From: Deltaproteobacteria bacterium
GTDB taxonomy: Bacteria > Lernaellota > Lernaellaia > JACKCT01
Direction of reading: 5' to 3'
DNA: 42,177 nucleotides
NCBI GenBank assembly: GCA_020845895.1
Contig: JADLEX010000138.1
Span: 1 to 42,177 of the forward strand
Of this stretch, positions 18,409-26,419 are shown piece by piece (position 1 is the stretch's first letter; every line of letters begins with the position of its first letter). Made by a program: the position numbers and the translations under genes. A model generated the notes under the pieces. That model made no database searches, was not told where the DNA came from, and was given only the letters and a program-made list of their open reading frames with translations.

Positions 18409-18515
18409 CGCGCGGTTTCGGCCCCGAACGGGGTGGTTCCTCGCGGCCGAAAACCGCCCGGGCTCGCGTCGCCGGGCGGACTCTCCTTCATCGCGGAACG
18501 CCCCGGAAGACGGCC

Positions 18516-20441
18516 ATGAAATTGCGGATTTTGACCTGCATCCTGATGCTTGCGTGTTCGTCCGTCGCCATTGCGTCGGTTTACTCTCCAGAAGACACGG
18601 TCGCCGCGGTGGAAGCGGACGAGCGCTCGGGCCTGATCGACTTCGACACGGCCGCGCTCTACAAGACCTACGCGTTTTTCGCCCCGGATCGACTGCCCGC
18701 CGCCTACCGGCAGGTGGCGTCCGAACCGTTGCACCACGAGTGTGCGACCGGATTTCTGCTGAAACTCGGTCCCGATCTCAAACGTGTGTCGCCCGCCGTG
18801 CGCGACGAGATCCGGACCATCGCGCCGAACATCCCCGACCTCAGCCGTCCACCGGTCGCGTCGCGTCCCAAGTCGGCCATTACGGCGCCGGCGGATTTCC
18901 CCGACGGGTACACGCCGCCGAACGTCTACTACACGGAGCATTTCGCGCTGCGTTACGGCGATGGGGCGTCGTACACGAACGACGAGCTCGAAGCCCTCGG
19001 CGACATCATGGAAGAGGTGTGGGACGTCGAGGTCACCGACATGGGCTATAATGCGCCGTACGGCTCCGACGATTACTTCACCGATATCTACGTGGGCAAT
19101 TCGGGCAACGGCGCGCCGTCGATCAGCTTCGAGGGCGCGTACACGACGATCTACGACTCGTGGCCCGACACCATGGCCCATATCGTCATGTGGCCCACCA
19201 TTCTCGACTACGAGTCGTCGTTCAAGGACATCATGTCCCATGAATTCTACCACGTCCTGCAGTTCCAGATCGCGCTCACGGGCTGCTTTCAGCACATGAG
19301 CGGTTCGGGTTCGGACTGGGCGGTCGAGGCGACGGCGACGTGGGCAGAGGACGAGGTCTTCGACGACATCAACAACTACGCGTACTTCGTCGACTACCAC
19401 ATGCAGAACGTCGAGCAGACGATCTTTGCGTTCTCGAGCGGCGCTCCGATCCAGTATTCGCGCGCGATCTATTTCAAGTTCCTGTCCGAGAACTACGGCG
19501 GCCGGGATGCCCTGCACCACATCTGGAACGACTGCAACGCCAACATCTGGTATTCGGTCGACAGCTATCTGCAGGACTACGAGACCACGACGACGTTCGA
19601 CACCTTCCCCGAATTCACGCGTAGGACGCTCTTCCGCGACTACGAAGAGGGCAACCTCTACGACAGCCCGTATGTGCTCGACCATGTCAACGACTACCCC
19701 GCCGCCGAACTGTATGACACGGGCAAACTCCCCGAGCCCTACGGAACGGCATACGTCCAGTTTCAGCCGAGCGGCGGCGAGACCTCGCTCAATTTGCGGG
19801 TACGCGGCGAGCCCAAGTACGGCAACCGCGATATCGACTACGACCTGACCATCGCCAAACAGCGCGCCAACGAGACGGTCGAAACCGAAACGATGACCGA
19901 GTCGGGCGCGGGCAACGTCGGCGACATCACGGTGGACGGTTTCGGCGGCGAGTGGACACGGATCTATCTCATCGTGACGCCCCGCGTGCAATTCTCGGGT
20001 GGGAGCGCGAATGGGATTCCGTTCTCGATTCAATCCAGCGAGGGCGACGATCCCCTGCCGCCCGAACCGACGGGCGACGATGACGACGACGATACCGACG
20101 ACGATGCGGATGACGACGACGCCGATGACGACGACGCTTCGGACGACGATGCGGACGATGACGACGGCGGCAATGCGTGTGTCGATGCGCTCGAACTCAT
20201 CTACGGGGGCTGTGACCTGTCGCTCATGAACGGAGGCTCGGCGATGGACGCTCAGGAGGCGCTCGATTCCTGCGAATCCGGCGGCGGTCCCTGGGCGTGC
20301 GTCGAAGCGTGCGTCGACGCGGTGAACTCCTGCGGCGACCTCGAATCGTGCCTGACGGGTCAGTGCGGAATCACGACGGATGACGGCGGTTCGAGCGGTG
20401 ACGACGACGACGATGACGACGGCGGTTCGTGCGGCTGCTGA
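18516..20441 (+). CDS. Secreted MXAN_6640-like zinc metalloprotease with poly-Asp linkers and Cys-rich tail
   Basis: 641 residues. A signal peptide covers about residues 1-20 (ILTCILMLACSSVAIAS). The catalytic domain resembles MXAN_6640-type putative metalloproteases: H242-E-F-Y-H246 in SHEFYHVLQF, and E271 in WAVEATATWAED as the probable third zinc ligand, giving a gluzincin arrangement. A beta domain follows at about 400-515. Residues ~522-552 are almost entirely Asp with Thr/Ala. Next comes an eight-cysteine domain with spacing C-x10-C-x19-C-x8-C-x3-C-x6-C-x5-C-x4-C. A second Asp run follows, and the protein ends in GGSCGC. ATG 18516 is chosen for the signal peptide. The protein should be cell-surface or extracellular. 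The same Cys spacing recurs in the lipoprotein at 41629-42036. Confidence 0.85.
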   Translation: MKLRILTCILMLACSSVAIASVYSPEDTVAAVEADERSGLIDFDTAALYKTYAFFAPDRLPAAYRQVASEPLHHECATGFLLKLGPDLKRVSPAVRDEIRTIAPNIPDLSRPPVASRPKSAITAPADFPDGYTPPNVYYTEHFALRYGDGASYTNDELEALGDIMEEVWDVEVTDMGYNAPYGSDDYFTDIYVGNSGNGAPSISFEGAYTTIYDSWPDTMAHIVMWPTILDYESSFKDIMSHEFYHVLQFQIALTGCFQHMSGSGSDWAVEATATWAEDEVFDDINNYAYFVDYHMQNVEQTIFAFSSGAPIQYSRAIYFKFLSENYGGRDALHHIWNDCNANIWYSVDSYLQDYETTTTFDTFPEFTRRTLFRDYEEGNLYDSPYVLDHVNDYPAAELYDTGKLPEPYGTAYVQFQPSGGETSLNLRVRGEPKYGNRDIDYDLTIAKQRANETVETETMTESGAGNVGDITVDGFGGEWTRIYLIVTPRVQFSGGSANGIPFSIQSSEGDDPLPPEPTGDDDDDDTDDDADDDDADDDDASDDDADDDDGGNACVDALELIYGGCDLSLMNGGSAMDAQEALDSCESGGGPWACVEACVDAVNSCGDLESCLTGQCGITTDDGGSSGDDDDDDDGGSCGC

Positions 20442-20472
20442 CGCCGTCGCCGATCTCCCGAAATTTCTCGAC

Positions 20473-20511
20473 GGCGGGGCATTTTGTCCCGCCTTCGTTT
20501 TTGGACAAAAT
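20473..20511 (+). terminator. Terminator overlapped by a mutually exclusive hairpin (attenuator-like)
   Basis: A 6-bp GC stem (20473-20478 with 20488-20493) followed by five T residues (20498-20502) forms an intrinsic terminator after the metalloprotease gene. A second perfect 9-bp stem, ATTTTGTCC (20481-20489) with GGACAAAAT (20503-20511), uses part of the first stem's 3' arm, so the two cannot form together. Confidence 0.6.
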
Positions 20512-20524
20512 CTGATCGCCGTCG

Positions 20525-20553
20525 TGGACAGTGCCGCGCGCATCCGGTAAAAG
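20525..20553 (+). promoter_or_regulatory. Putative promoter of larE
   Basis: TGGACA (20525-20530) and TAAAAG (20548-20553) are 17 nt apart, ending 9 nt before the larE ATG. The -10 is a modest match. Transcripts would have almost no leader. Confidence 0.45.
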
Positions 20554-20562
20554 TTGGGCGCG

Positions 20563-21414
20563 ATGAACACAGCCGTGAAACACTCCGATCTCGAATCCAA
20601 GCTGGAGCGCTTGCGGTCGATCCTCGTGGAGATGGAGCGATTTCTCGTCGCGTTTTCCGGCGGCGTCGACTCGGCGTTCCTGCTGGCCTTCGCGGCGAAG
20701 CACGTCGGCGACCGCGTGACGGGGCTCATCGCCGACGGGCCGTCGCTGCCGCGATCGGAACTCGCGGACGCGCGCGATTTCGCAAAACGGGTCGGGGCGA
20801 ATCTGCGCGTGGTGACGAGTCACGAAATCGAAAACGCCGACTACGCCGCGAACAACCCCGACCGCTGTTTTCACTGCAAGACCGAGCTGTTCTCGATCTG
20901 CGCCAATGACGCTGCGCGTCTGGGAATCCATTGGGTCTGCGACGGGTTCAACGCGGACGACGAGGGCGACTATCGCCCGGGCAAGCGCGCCGCCGCGGAG
21001 CGGCAGGTCCGCCATCCGCTCGCCGAGGCGGGGATGACGAAGGATGACATTCGCGAGGCGTCGCGCCGGATGGATCTTCCGACGTGGGACAAACCCGCAT
21101 TCGCATGTCTCGCATCGCGGTTCCCCTACGGCACTTCGATTTCGGTCGAGCGGCTCGGTCGGGTGGAGGCGTGCGAGGAGGCGTTGCGTCGCGAAGGCTT
21201 CCGGGGGTATCGCGTCCGGTTCCACGGCGAGATCGCGCGCGTCGAGGTTCCGCCGGCGGAGTTTAGGCGTTTGCTGGATGAAGACACTCGTGCGCGCGTG
21301 ATCGAAGCGATCAAGGCGCAGGGATTCACGTACGTCGTTCTCGATCTCGAAGGCTACCGATCGGGTTCGATGAACGAATCGCTCGACGCCGAAACGAAAG
21401 CCCGCCATCAATGA
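20563..21414 (+). CDS. larE: ATP-dependent sulfur transferase LarE (PP-loop)
   Basis: 283 residues. LarE inserts sulfur into the pyridinium nickel-pincer cofactor precursor of lactate racemase and related enzymes. The PP-loop SGGVDSAFLL is at about residues 32-41. Three cysteines stand out: C102 and C105 in DRCFHCKTELF, and C182 in FACLASRFPYG, equivalent to the sacrificial C176 of L. plantarum LarE. Having three cysteines resembles LarE proteins that carry a 4Fe-4S cluster and donate sulfur without destroying themselves; that assignment is inference. ATG 20563 is preferred over an upstream TTG at 20554. larA, larB and larC are not nearby. The stop overlaps the next gene (ATGA). Confidence 0.88.
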   Translation: MNTAVKHSDLESKLERLRSILVEMERFLVAFSGGVDSAFLLAFAAKHVGDRVTGLIADGPSLPRSELADARDFAKRVGANLRVVTSHEIENADYAANNPDRCFHCKTELFSICANDAARLGIHWVCDGFNADDEGDYRPGKRAAAERQVRHPLAEAGMTKDDIREASRRMDLPTWDKPAFACLASRFPYGTSISVERLGRVEACEEALRREGFRGYRVRFHGEIARVEVPPAEFRRLLDEDTRARVIEAIKAQGFTYVVLDLEGYRSGSMNESLDAETKARHQ

Positions 21415-22184
21415 CCGACCGGCTTCAAACGGTGATCGCCGTCGCCCGTGACGCGGGCCGGCTGGCGCTCGACCTGCGTCACGACCTTCGCGTTGAAACC
21501 AAGCCCGACGGTTCCATCGTCACGAACGCCGATGTCGCCGTGCAACAGCACATCGCCCTGGCGCTCGGCGCCGCGTTTCCGGATTTCGCGATCGTCGGTG
21601 AAGAAGGCGGGCTCGGCGGCGGCGACCTGAGCGGACCGACCTTCGCCGTCGATCCCATCGATGGCACCGATTCCTACCACCGGGGCTTCGTTCACTTCGG
21701 CGTCTCGATCGGGCTCGTGGAAAACGGTCGGTGCACGCTCGGGGTGTTTTTCAATCCCGCGCTCGATCTTCTCTATGCGGCGGATGCGGGAGTGGCGTAT
21801 TTGAACGGGGAGCCGCTTCCCCGGCTCGTGGATCGCGGCCTCGGCGAGGGCCGGCTCCTTCTCGCGCCCAGCAACTTCCACCGCTACTACACGACGACGT
21901 TCACGGGAAAAATCCGCGGATACGGCAGCGTGGCGCAGCATCTGTGTTACGTGGCTTCGGGCCAAGCGGCCGCGGCGCTCGCGTTCAGGTCGCACATCTG
22001 GGATCTCGCCGCGTCGCTCGCGATTCTCGACGCCGTCGATGGGCGCTATCTCGATCTGAACGGGCGGCCCTTCGATCCCGCGCCGACCCTGAACGGCGAA
22101 AAGATCATCGACGCATATCTCGCGGCGCCGGCTGACTGTTGGGGCGAAATGGCGGCGCACATCGCGCCGCGACCGCGCCCGTGA
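21411..22184 (+). CDS. Inositol monophosphatase family protein (IMPase/CysQ-like)
   Basis: 257 residues of the Mg-dependent FIG superfamily. The metal-binding blocks are in order: VGEEGG, DPIDGTDSYHRG (usual DxxDGT) and IWDLAASLAIL (usual WDxAA). It dephosphorylates inositol phosphate, PAP or a sugar phosphate; substrate cannot be assigned. It is shorter at the lid than SuhB and has DSYHRG instead of the common TxNFxxG, so CysQ-like or histidinol-phosphatase activity is possible. It is coupled to larE by a 4-nt overlap. The 305 bp that follow hold no gene but contain the DnaA-box cluster. Confidence 0.88.
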   Translation: MTDRLQTVIAVARDAGRLALDLRHDLRVETKPDGSIVTNADVAVQQHIALALGAAFPDFAIVGEEGGLGGGDLSGPTFAVDPIDGTDSYHRGFVHFGVSIGLVENGRCTLGVFFNPALDLLYAADAGVAYLNGEPLPRLVDRGLGEGRLLLAPSNFHRYYTTTFTGKIRGYGSVAQHLCYVASGQAAAALAFRSHIWDLAASLAILDAVDGRYLDLNGRPFDPAPTLNGEKIIDAYLAAPADCWGEMAAHIAPRPRP

Positions 22185-22297
22185 GGGCGATCGGCAAACG
22201 CCATTTCGCAGCGCTTCACGAGGGGAGAATTGGTTGCGGACACCGACCGGGTGGTCGAGTATTTTTGGCCCCGATGGGACGGGCCGCGAGCGGTCTC

Positions 22298-22474
22298 TGT
22301 GGATAAGTCGACGATTTGCCCACAGGTTTTCCGAAGCAAAAAAGGGCATGTGGACAATTAAGTGGATAACGTCGAAATCCGGACAGATTCACTGGAAAAA
22401 TTCTGTGGATATCGCTGTGGTCACCGCATTTTGACCAACGCCGCCTCGGGCTGATAAAGAGGGTGTTCTCCACA
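22298..22474. other. Cluster of DnaA-box-like 9-mers in the 22185-22489 intergenic region (candidate origin or DnaA-controlled region)
   Basis: Four boxes lie in one orientation: TGTGGATAA (22298-22306, complement of the perfect TTATCCACA), TGTGGACAA (22349-22357), AGTGGATAA (22361-22369) and TGTGGATAT (22404-22412). Two weaker boxes lie in the other orientation: TTGCCCACA (22316-22324) and TTCTCCACA (22466-22474). Short A/T-rich tracts lie between them, unlike the GC-rich surroundings. No dnaA or dnaN is in the window. The rest of the intergenic region (22185-22297) shows nothing else. Confidence 0.65.
22431..22458 (+). promoter_or_regulatory. Putative promoter of the LolA-like gene
   Basis: TTGACC (22431-22436) and GATAAA (22453-22458) with a 16-nt spacer. 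The start near 22465 would fall on the last DnaA-like box, leaving a leader of about 25 nt. Confidence 0.5.
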
Positions 22475-22489
22475 GGGCAGGGGCTTGAC

Positions 22490-23794
22490 ATGAAGTTGCG
22501 CGCAATCCGAGTTTCCGCGGCGATCCTCTGCGCCGTTTTGGCGTTCGCGTCGTCGGCGTGGGCCGACAATCGGCAACTGGCCGAGAGCCTGCGTGCGAAG
22601 CTGCTCCAGCTTCCGGGTTTCGAGGCCGTATACGAGGGGAAAAACAACGCGACCGGCGCGACGCTGCGCATCGAGGTGAAGTTCGCTTCGCCCGACCGTG
22701 TCCGCATGGATGTCGTGTCCAAGAACGTACGAACGGTTTACGACGGCAAGCGACTCATTCATTTCGACGAGAAGTCGGGCACCGTGCTCGAGATGAGTCT
22801 CGAAAACGCGCGCCGTGTCGTGAAGGAATCAGCCAAGTCCCTCGCGACGCTCGACTGGCTCGTGTCGGGCGCGAAGTCGTGGCCGGATCAGGCGGACGTG
22901 TTCCCGTTCGTGCTGCTCGACCTGACGGAATCGAACGCGGAACTCGCCGTCTATTTCGGCGCGCGCGCGTGTGACGCCCCGTGGCTCAACCGTCTTGCCG
23001 CGAACCCCGACGAACCCGAGATCGGCGACTCCGAGATCGTCGTGTCGTACGGCGAATTCACGCACCGCATCGACCCGAAAACCGGCGTGCTCGTCGCGGT
23101 GGAGCATCGCGAGAACGATGTCGTCGTTCGTTCACTTACGCGCACGTCGTTCGAGGTCAAGAAGCCCGATCCCGCCGTCTTTCATCTTACGCTGCCGCCC
23201 GTGACGCGCACCGAGCAGGCGCAGTCCGATTCCAACGCCGTCGACGCGGTCGTGCGCAGCCAATTCAACCTCCGCATCGACGCCCTGCTCGCGGCGTCGG
23301 CGGCGAGGTGGAAATCGACCACGCCGGAAGACAAACAAAAGATCAGCGCCGCGGTGACGGAATACTGGCGCATCGCGTTCGCCGCGAACGAGGATCTGAA
23401 GAATCGTCTCTTCAAGCTCATCGACAGCGACCAGAGCGTCGCGCTCATTCGTGAGCAGCTCGACGACGCCGAGGCGAAGAAAACATGGGTCGCCGAGCAG
23501 AAGGTCGAGGGTAATCCCGCGATCGAAGAGCTGTGGCGCAACAACGTGTCCGTCACGCTCACGCAGGAGATTCTGCGCGAGGCGGCTGAACCTTATCGCC
23601 GAGAGATTTTCGAATCGGTCATCAAGAGCGTGCGCGCGTCGGCAAAGGCACACAAGTTGTCCGAGGACGAGGCGAACGACCTGCTTCAGCGGCATACCGA
23701 GGGCATCGTGCTGGCGCTCGTCGAGGCGCTCATGGCGCCGATCCGTACGCACGTCGACGCGGCGGTCGCCAAGGCCGCGAAGCTCAAGCCCTGA
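22490..23794 (+). CDS. Secreted protein with LolA/RseB-like N-terminal domain
   Basis: 434 residues. The signal peptide ends near residue 25 (LAFASSAWA-DN). Residues ~30-250 look like the half-barrel fold of LolA/LolB/RseB proteins: short amphipathic strands such as GATLRIEVKFASPDRVRMDV, VRTVYDGKRLIHFDE and SYGEFTHRIDPKTGVLVAV. The C-terminal ~170 residues are helical and charged, with no catalytic motif, and may fold as an alpha-helical domain similar to DUF2059. It may bind lipid or lipoprotein in the periplasm. ATG 22490 starts the hydrophobic signal; the stop overlaps bioD (TGATG), an odd pairing with no obvious functional link. Confidence 0.75.
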   Translation: MKLRAIRVSAAILCAVLAFASSAWADNRQLAESLRAKLLQLPGFEAVYEGKNNATGATLRIEVKFASPDRVRMDVVSKNVRTVYDGKRLIHFDEKSGTVLEMSLENARRVVKESAKSLATLDWLVSGAKSWPDQADVFPFVLLDLTESNAELAVYFGARACDAPWLNRLAANPDEPEIGDSEIVVSYGEFTHRIDPKTGVLVAVEHRENDVVVRSLTRTSFEVKKPDPAVFHLTLPPVTRTEQAQSDSNAVDAVVRSQFNLRIDALLAASAARWKSTTPEDKQKISAAVTEYWRIAFAANEDLKNRLFKLIDSDQSVALIREQLDDAEAKKTWVAEQKVEGNPAIEELWRNNVSVTLTQEILREAAEPYRREIFESVIKSVRASAKAHKLSEDEANDLLQRHTEGIVLALVEALMAPIRTHVDAAVAKAAKLKP

Positions 23795-24519
23795 TGCCCG
23801 CCGGGCACCCCCCGCGCGCACGGCTGATCGCCGTCACCGGCACTGACACGGGCGTCGGCAAGACGTGGGTCGCATGCGCACTCGCTCGGAGTTGGTCAGC
23901 GAGAGGGCTTCGCGTTCGGGTCTGCAAGCCGCTCGAAACCGGTTGGCCGAGTGAAGGGGCGGCGGACGAAACCGACGCGGGACGACTCCGCCTGGCGGCG
24001 GGCGCGGATCAAGCCATCGAAGACGTTTGCCTCTACCGCTTTCTCGATCCCGTCGCGCCGTATGTCGCGGCCCGGGCCGAAGGCGTTGTTATCGATACGG
24101 AACGCGTTGCGAGGCACATCGAACATCTTCTCGACGGTTGCGACGTTGTCCTCGTCGAGGGAGCGGGGGGACTTCTCGCACCCCTCGCGCCCGGTTGGAC
24201 GCTTCTCGACCTTGCGGCCCGGACGGGCGCGGTCGTGGTGGTGGTCGTCGCCGATCGGCTCGGCTGCCTGAATCACGCGCTGCTCACCGAACGCGCACTC
24301 GCGAACGCGGGGGTCTTTCACCTCGGTTTTGTGATGAATCAACTGCCGGGAACCGGCGATGATTCGCGGTTGTCGAACGAAAAGACCCTGGGCGATTGGA
24401 CGCACGCGCCGATCCGGCGAGCGCCGGAGAGCGCGGACTCCGATGCCTGGGGACGGATCGCCGAGGCGATCCTCGTCGGAACCGGCGAACGAGGGCGGCA
24501 AAAACCTCCTCAATCGTGA
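23794..24519 (+). CDS. bioD: Dethiobiotin synthetase
   Basis: 241 residues. BioD closes the ureido ring of dethiobiotin from DAPA, CO2 and ATP in biotin synthesis. The P-loop is GTDTGVGKTWVACAL at residues ~15-29, the DAPA-binding KPLETG follows, the acidic VLVEGAGGLLAPL block is at ~115-127, and the nucleotide-base region VMNQLPG lies downstream. ATG 23794 overlaps the previous stop. No other biotin gene is in the window, so the remaining pathway must lie elsewhere. No terminator is visible after it. Confidence 0.93.
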   Translation: MPAGHPPRARLIAVTGTDTGVGKTWVACALARSWSARGLRVRVCKPLETGWPSEGAADETDAGRLRLAAGADQAIEDVCLYRFLDPVAPYVAARAEGVVIDTERVARHIEHLLDGCDVVLVEGAGGLLAPLAPGWTLLDLAARTGAVVVVVVADRLGCLNHALLTERALANAGVFHLGFVMNQLPGTGDDSRLSNEKTLGDWTHAPIRRAPESADSDAWGRIAEAILVGTGERGRQKPPQS

Positions 24520-24654
24520 ACGCGAACCGGACGGGGATCGGCGGCAGCGGAACGGCTGGTAATCCGCCCGACAACCGTTTCGATCAAGGAGCCTGGACCC
24601 CTCCCTTGATGTCGCCGCCGGTCCCCTTCCAATTTCCCCGATCTTCCCCCCAAA

Positions 24655-24671
24655 CGAATCGGGGCGATTCG
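24655..24671. promoter_or_regulatory. Perfect inverted repeat abutting a -35 element (candidate operator)
   Basis: CGAATCG (24655-24661) and CGATTCG (24665-24671) form a 7-bp inverted repeat with a 3-nt GGG centre. It ends 1 nt before the TTGACA of the ferredoxin-aroEK promoter, a position where a bound regulator would affect RNA polymerase. Confidence 0.4.
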
Positions 24672-24672
24672 A

Positions 24673-24702
24673 TTGACATGCCCCCGGCCGGCGGTCTTGT
24701 AT
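24673..24702 (+). promoter_or_regulatory. Promoter of the ferredoxin-aroE-aroK operon (leaderless arrangement)
   Basis: TTGACA (24673-24678) and TTGTAT (24697-24702) with an 18-nt spacer. The -10 ends 6 nt before the ATG at 24709, so transcription is predicted to start at the start codon. Confidence 0.6.
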
Positions 24703-24708
24703 GTCGCC

Positions 24709-25065
24709 ATGAATGAGATCGCGGCGAGAAAGATCGCGGCACTTCGCCTCGGGCAATGCACGCGGCACATCTTTTTGTGCACCGGTCCCGACTGCTGCCA
24801 TGCCGAGCAGGGGCTCGAAGCGTGGGAGTTTCTGAAAAAGCGGATGGCCGAGCGCGGATTGTCGCCCGGAAACGTGCTGCGCTCCAAGGTCGGTTGCCTG
24901 CGCATCTGCGCTGATGGGCCGATTTGCCTCGTCTATCCCGAGGGCACCTGGTATCGCGGCGCGACGCCCGAGGTACTGGAGCGCATCATCGAGGAACACC
25001 TGATCGGCGGACGGCCCGCGGACGAGTTCGTCATCGCCGTGAATCCGCTCCCGCCGAGCCCATGA
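24709..25065 (+). CDS. Thioredoxin-like 2Fe-2S ferredoxin
   Basis: 118 residues of the Shethna-type, thioredoxin-fold 2Fe-2S ferredoxin family. The cluster ligands are in [16 protein letters not shown] (residues ~18-33) and [19 protein letters not shown] (~63-81), the usual two-part cysteine set. [19 protein letters not shown] near the end matches the family. It is a small cytoplasmic electron carrier. ATG 24709 is favoured because the promoter sits directly before it. Its stop overlaps aroE (ATGA). Why a ferredoxin should lead a shikimate operon is not evident. Confidence 0.88.
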   Translation: MNEIAARKIAALRLGQCTRHIFLCTGPDCCHAEQGLEAWEFLKKRMAERGLSPGNVLRSKVGCLRICADGPICLVYPEGTWYRGATPEVLERIIEEHLIGGRPADEFVIAVNPLPPSP

Positions 25066-25904
25066 GCCCGCCGACGAAGTACGGCATCATCGGCTACCCG
25101 CTCGCCCATTCGGCGAGCCCCGCCATCTACGCCGCCGCGTTTCTCGCGCTCGGCATGGACGCGACCTTCGACCGCATCGAGGACAAGGACGGCGAGCGCG
25201 CCTTCGCCCGCGCCCGTGACGAGGGTTATACGGGAATCGCCGTCACGATGCCGCACAAAAAGATCGCCGCAGGTCTGTGCGGCGAGATTTCCGAAGACGT
25301 CGATCACACCTCCGCGGCGAACACCGTGGTCTTCGGCGATCCCATTCGAGCCTACAATACAGATGTTGCGGGGGTGCGCGCCGCCCTGGACAGCGTGGAA
25401 TTCGATTGTCGCGGCAAGTCGGCGACGATATTCGGACTCGGCGGAGCATCCCCGGCCGTGTTGCACGCGTTGATCCTCGCGGGAATTGAAGATGTCTGGG
25501 TCGTCACACGGTCAAAAACGGACGGCGACGTTCATGTGAATGGGTTTGGAGATCACGAGATCCTCGTCCGCATACGGCTGCGCACCGAGATGAGCATTCG
25601 CGAGGCCCTTGCAGCCTCGACGCTCGTCGTCAACGCGACGCCGCTGGGAATGAAGCCCGGCGATTCGCTCCCCGCTCCGAAAAAGCAACTGCGTCGGGAC
25701 ATGGTGGTGCTCGACGCGGTGTATCGTCCGGCGCGCACGCGGTTCCTGCTCGAAGCCATGGGGCGAGGCGCGACGGCGATTCCCGGCACGCGCTGGTTTC
25801 TCGGCCAGGCGGCTGAGCAGTTCCGGCTTCTCACGGGTCGTGAAGCCCCCGTCGAGGCCATGCGCGAGACGCTGGCCACGGTCCCCGGATGCGACTGGTT
25901 TTGA
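25062..25904 (+). CDS. aroE: Shikimate dehydrogenase
   Basis: 280 residues. AroE reduces 3-dehydroshikimate with NADPH in aromatic amino-acid synthesis. Substrate-binding blocks are [24 protein letters not shown] with the catalytic lysine, AANTVV and YNTDVAG. The dinucleotide-binding loop [12 protein letters not shown] is near residue 125, and NATPLGM and the C-terminal [12 protein letters not shown] block are present. The glycine-rich loop reads GLGGASPA rather than the usual GAGGAxRA. The gene overlaps aroK by 16 nt, an operon pairing consistent with successive pathway steps. Confidence 0.94.
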   Translation: MSPPTKYGIIGYPLAHSASPAIYAAAFLALGMDATFDRIEDKDGERAFARARDEGYTGIAVTMPHKKIAAGLCGEISEDVDHTSAANTVVFGDPIRAYNTDVAGVRAALDSVEFDCRGKSATIFGLGGASPAVLHALILAGIEDVWVVTRSKTDGDVHVNGFGDHEILVRIRLRTEMSIREALAASTLVVNATPLGMKPGDSLPAPKKQLRRDMVVLDAVYRPARTRFLLEAMGRGATAIPGTRWFLGQAAEQFRLLTGREAPVEAMRETLATVPGCDWF

Positions 25905-26419
25905 TCGGTCCGCGCGGCGCGGGCAAGTCCAAACTGGCGCGTCGGCTGGCCGCCGCATTCGAGCTGCCGTGCGTTGCGAGCGACGAGGAAATCACCCGCG
26001 CCGTCGGATGCTCGATCGCGGATTTTGTCGCGGCGAAGGGATGGAGTGCGTTTCGCGAAATGGAAACGGTCGTCCTCGAAAACATCCTGCGCGAGCATCC
26101 CGGCGATCTACTGCTGGATGCGGGTGGGGGGCTGATTGTCGCGGAGCGCAATCGCGAAATGCTTCGAGCGTTCGATGCAAAGATTTTTCTTACCGCGAGA
26201 ATCGAAACTTTGGTCGTGCGCGTTGCTCGTGATCGAAACCGTCCGCCGCTCACGGATGCCGCCGACCCCATCGAGGAGATGCGTCGCGTGACCGCGGAAC
26301 GCGAACCGATCTACAGGTCCCTGGCGGATTTGACGATCGACACGTCGGACGCCTCGCCCGACGAAACACTGGCGATGGCGACCCGCTGGATTCGGTCGCA
26401 TCTGGAGAATCATCCATGA
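25889..26419 (+). CDS. aroK: Shikimate kinase
   Basis: 176 residues, the usual AroK length. It phosphorylates shikimate with ATP. The P-loop GPRGAGKSKLARRLA is at residues ~7-21. SDEEITRA supplies the Mg/substrate aspartate. FREMETVVL matches the FRxxE motif, LLDAGGGLIV the GGG substrate loop, and RNRPPLTD the lid arginine block. ATG 25889 lies within the aroE end. Its own stop overlaps the next gene by 4 nt. Confidence 0.93.
   Translation: MRLVLIGPRGAGKSKLARRLAAAFELPCVASDEEITRAVGCSIADFVAAKGWSAFREMETVVLENILREHPGDLLLDAGGGLIVAERNREMLRAFDAKIFLTARIETLVVRVARDRNRPPLTDAADPIEEMRRVTAEREPIYRSLADLTIDTSDASPDETLAMATRWIRSHLENHP

Noticed and set aside
20080-20170. The gac/gat-rich stretch as a DNA microsatellite only
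   Set aside because: The codons are mixed GAC/GAT with Ala, Ser and Thr interspersed, and the Asp run recurs at the same place in other proteins, so selection acts on the protein linker.
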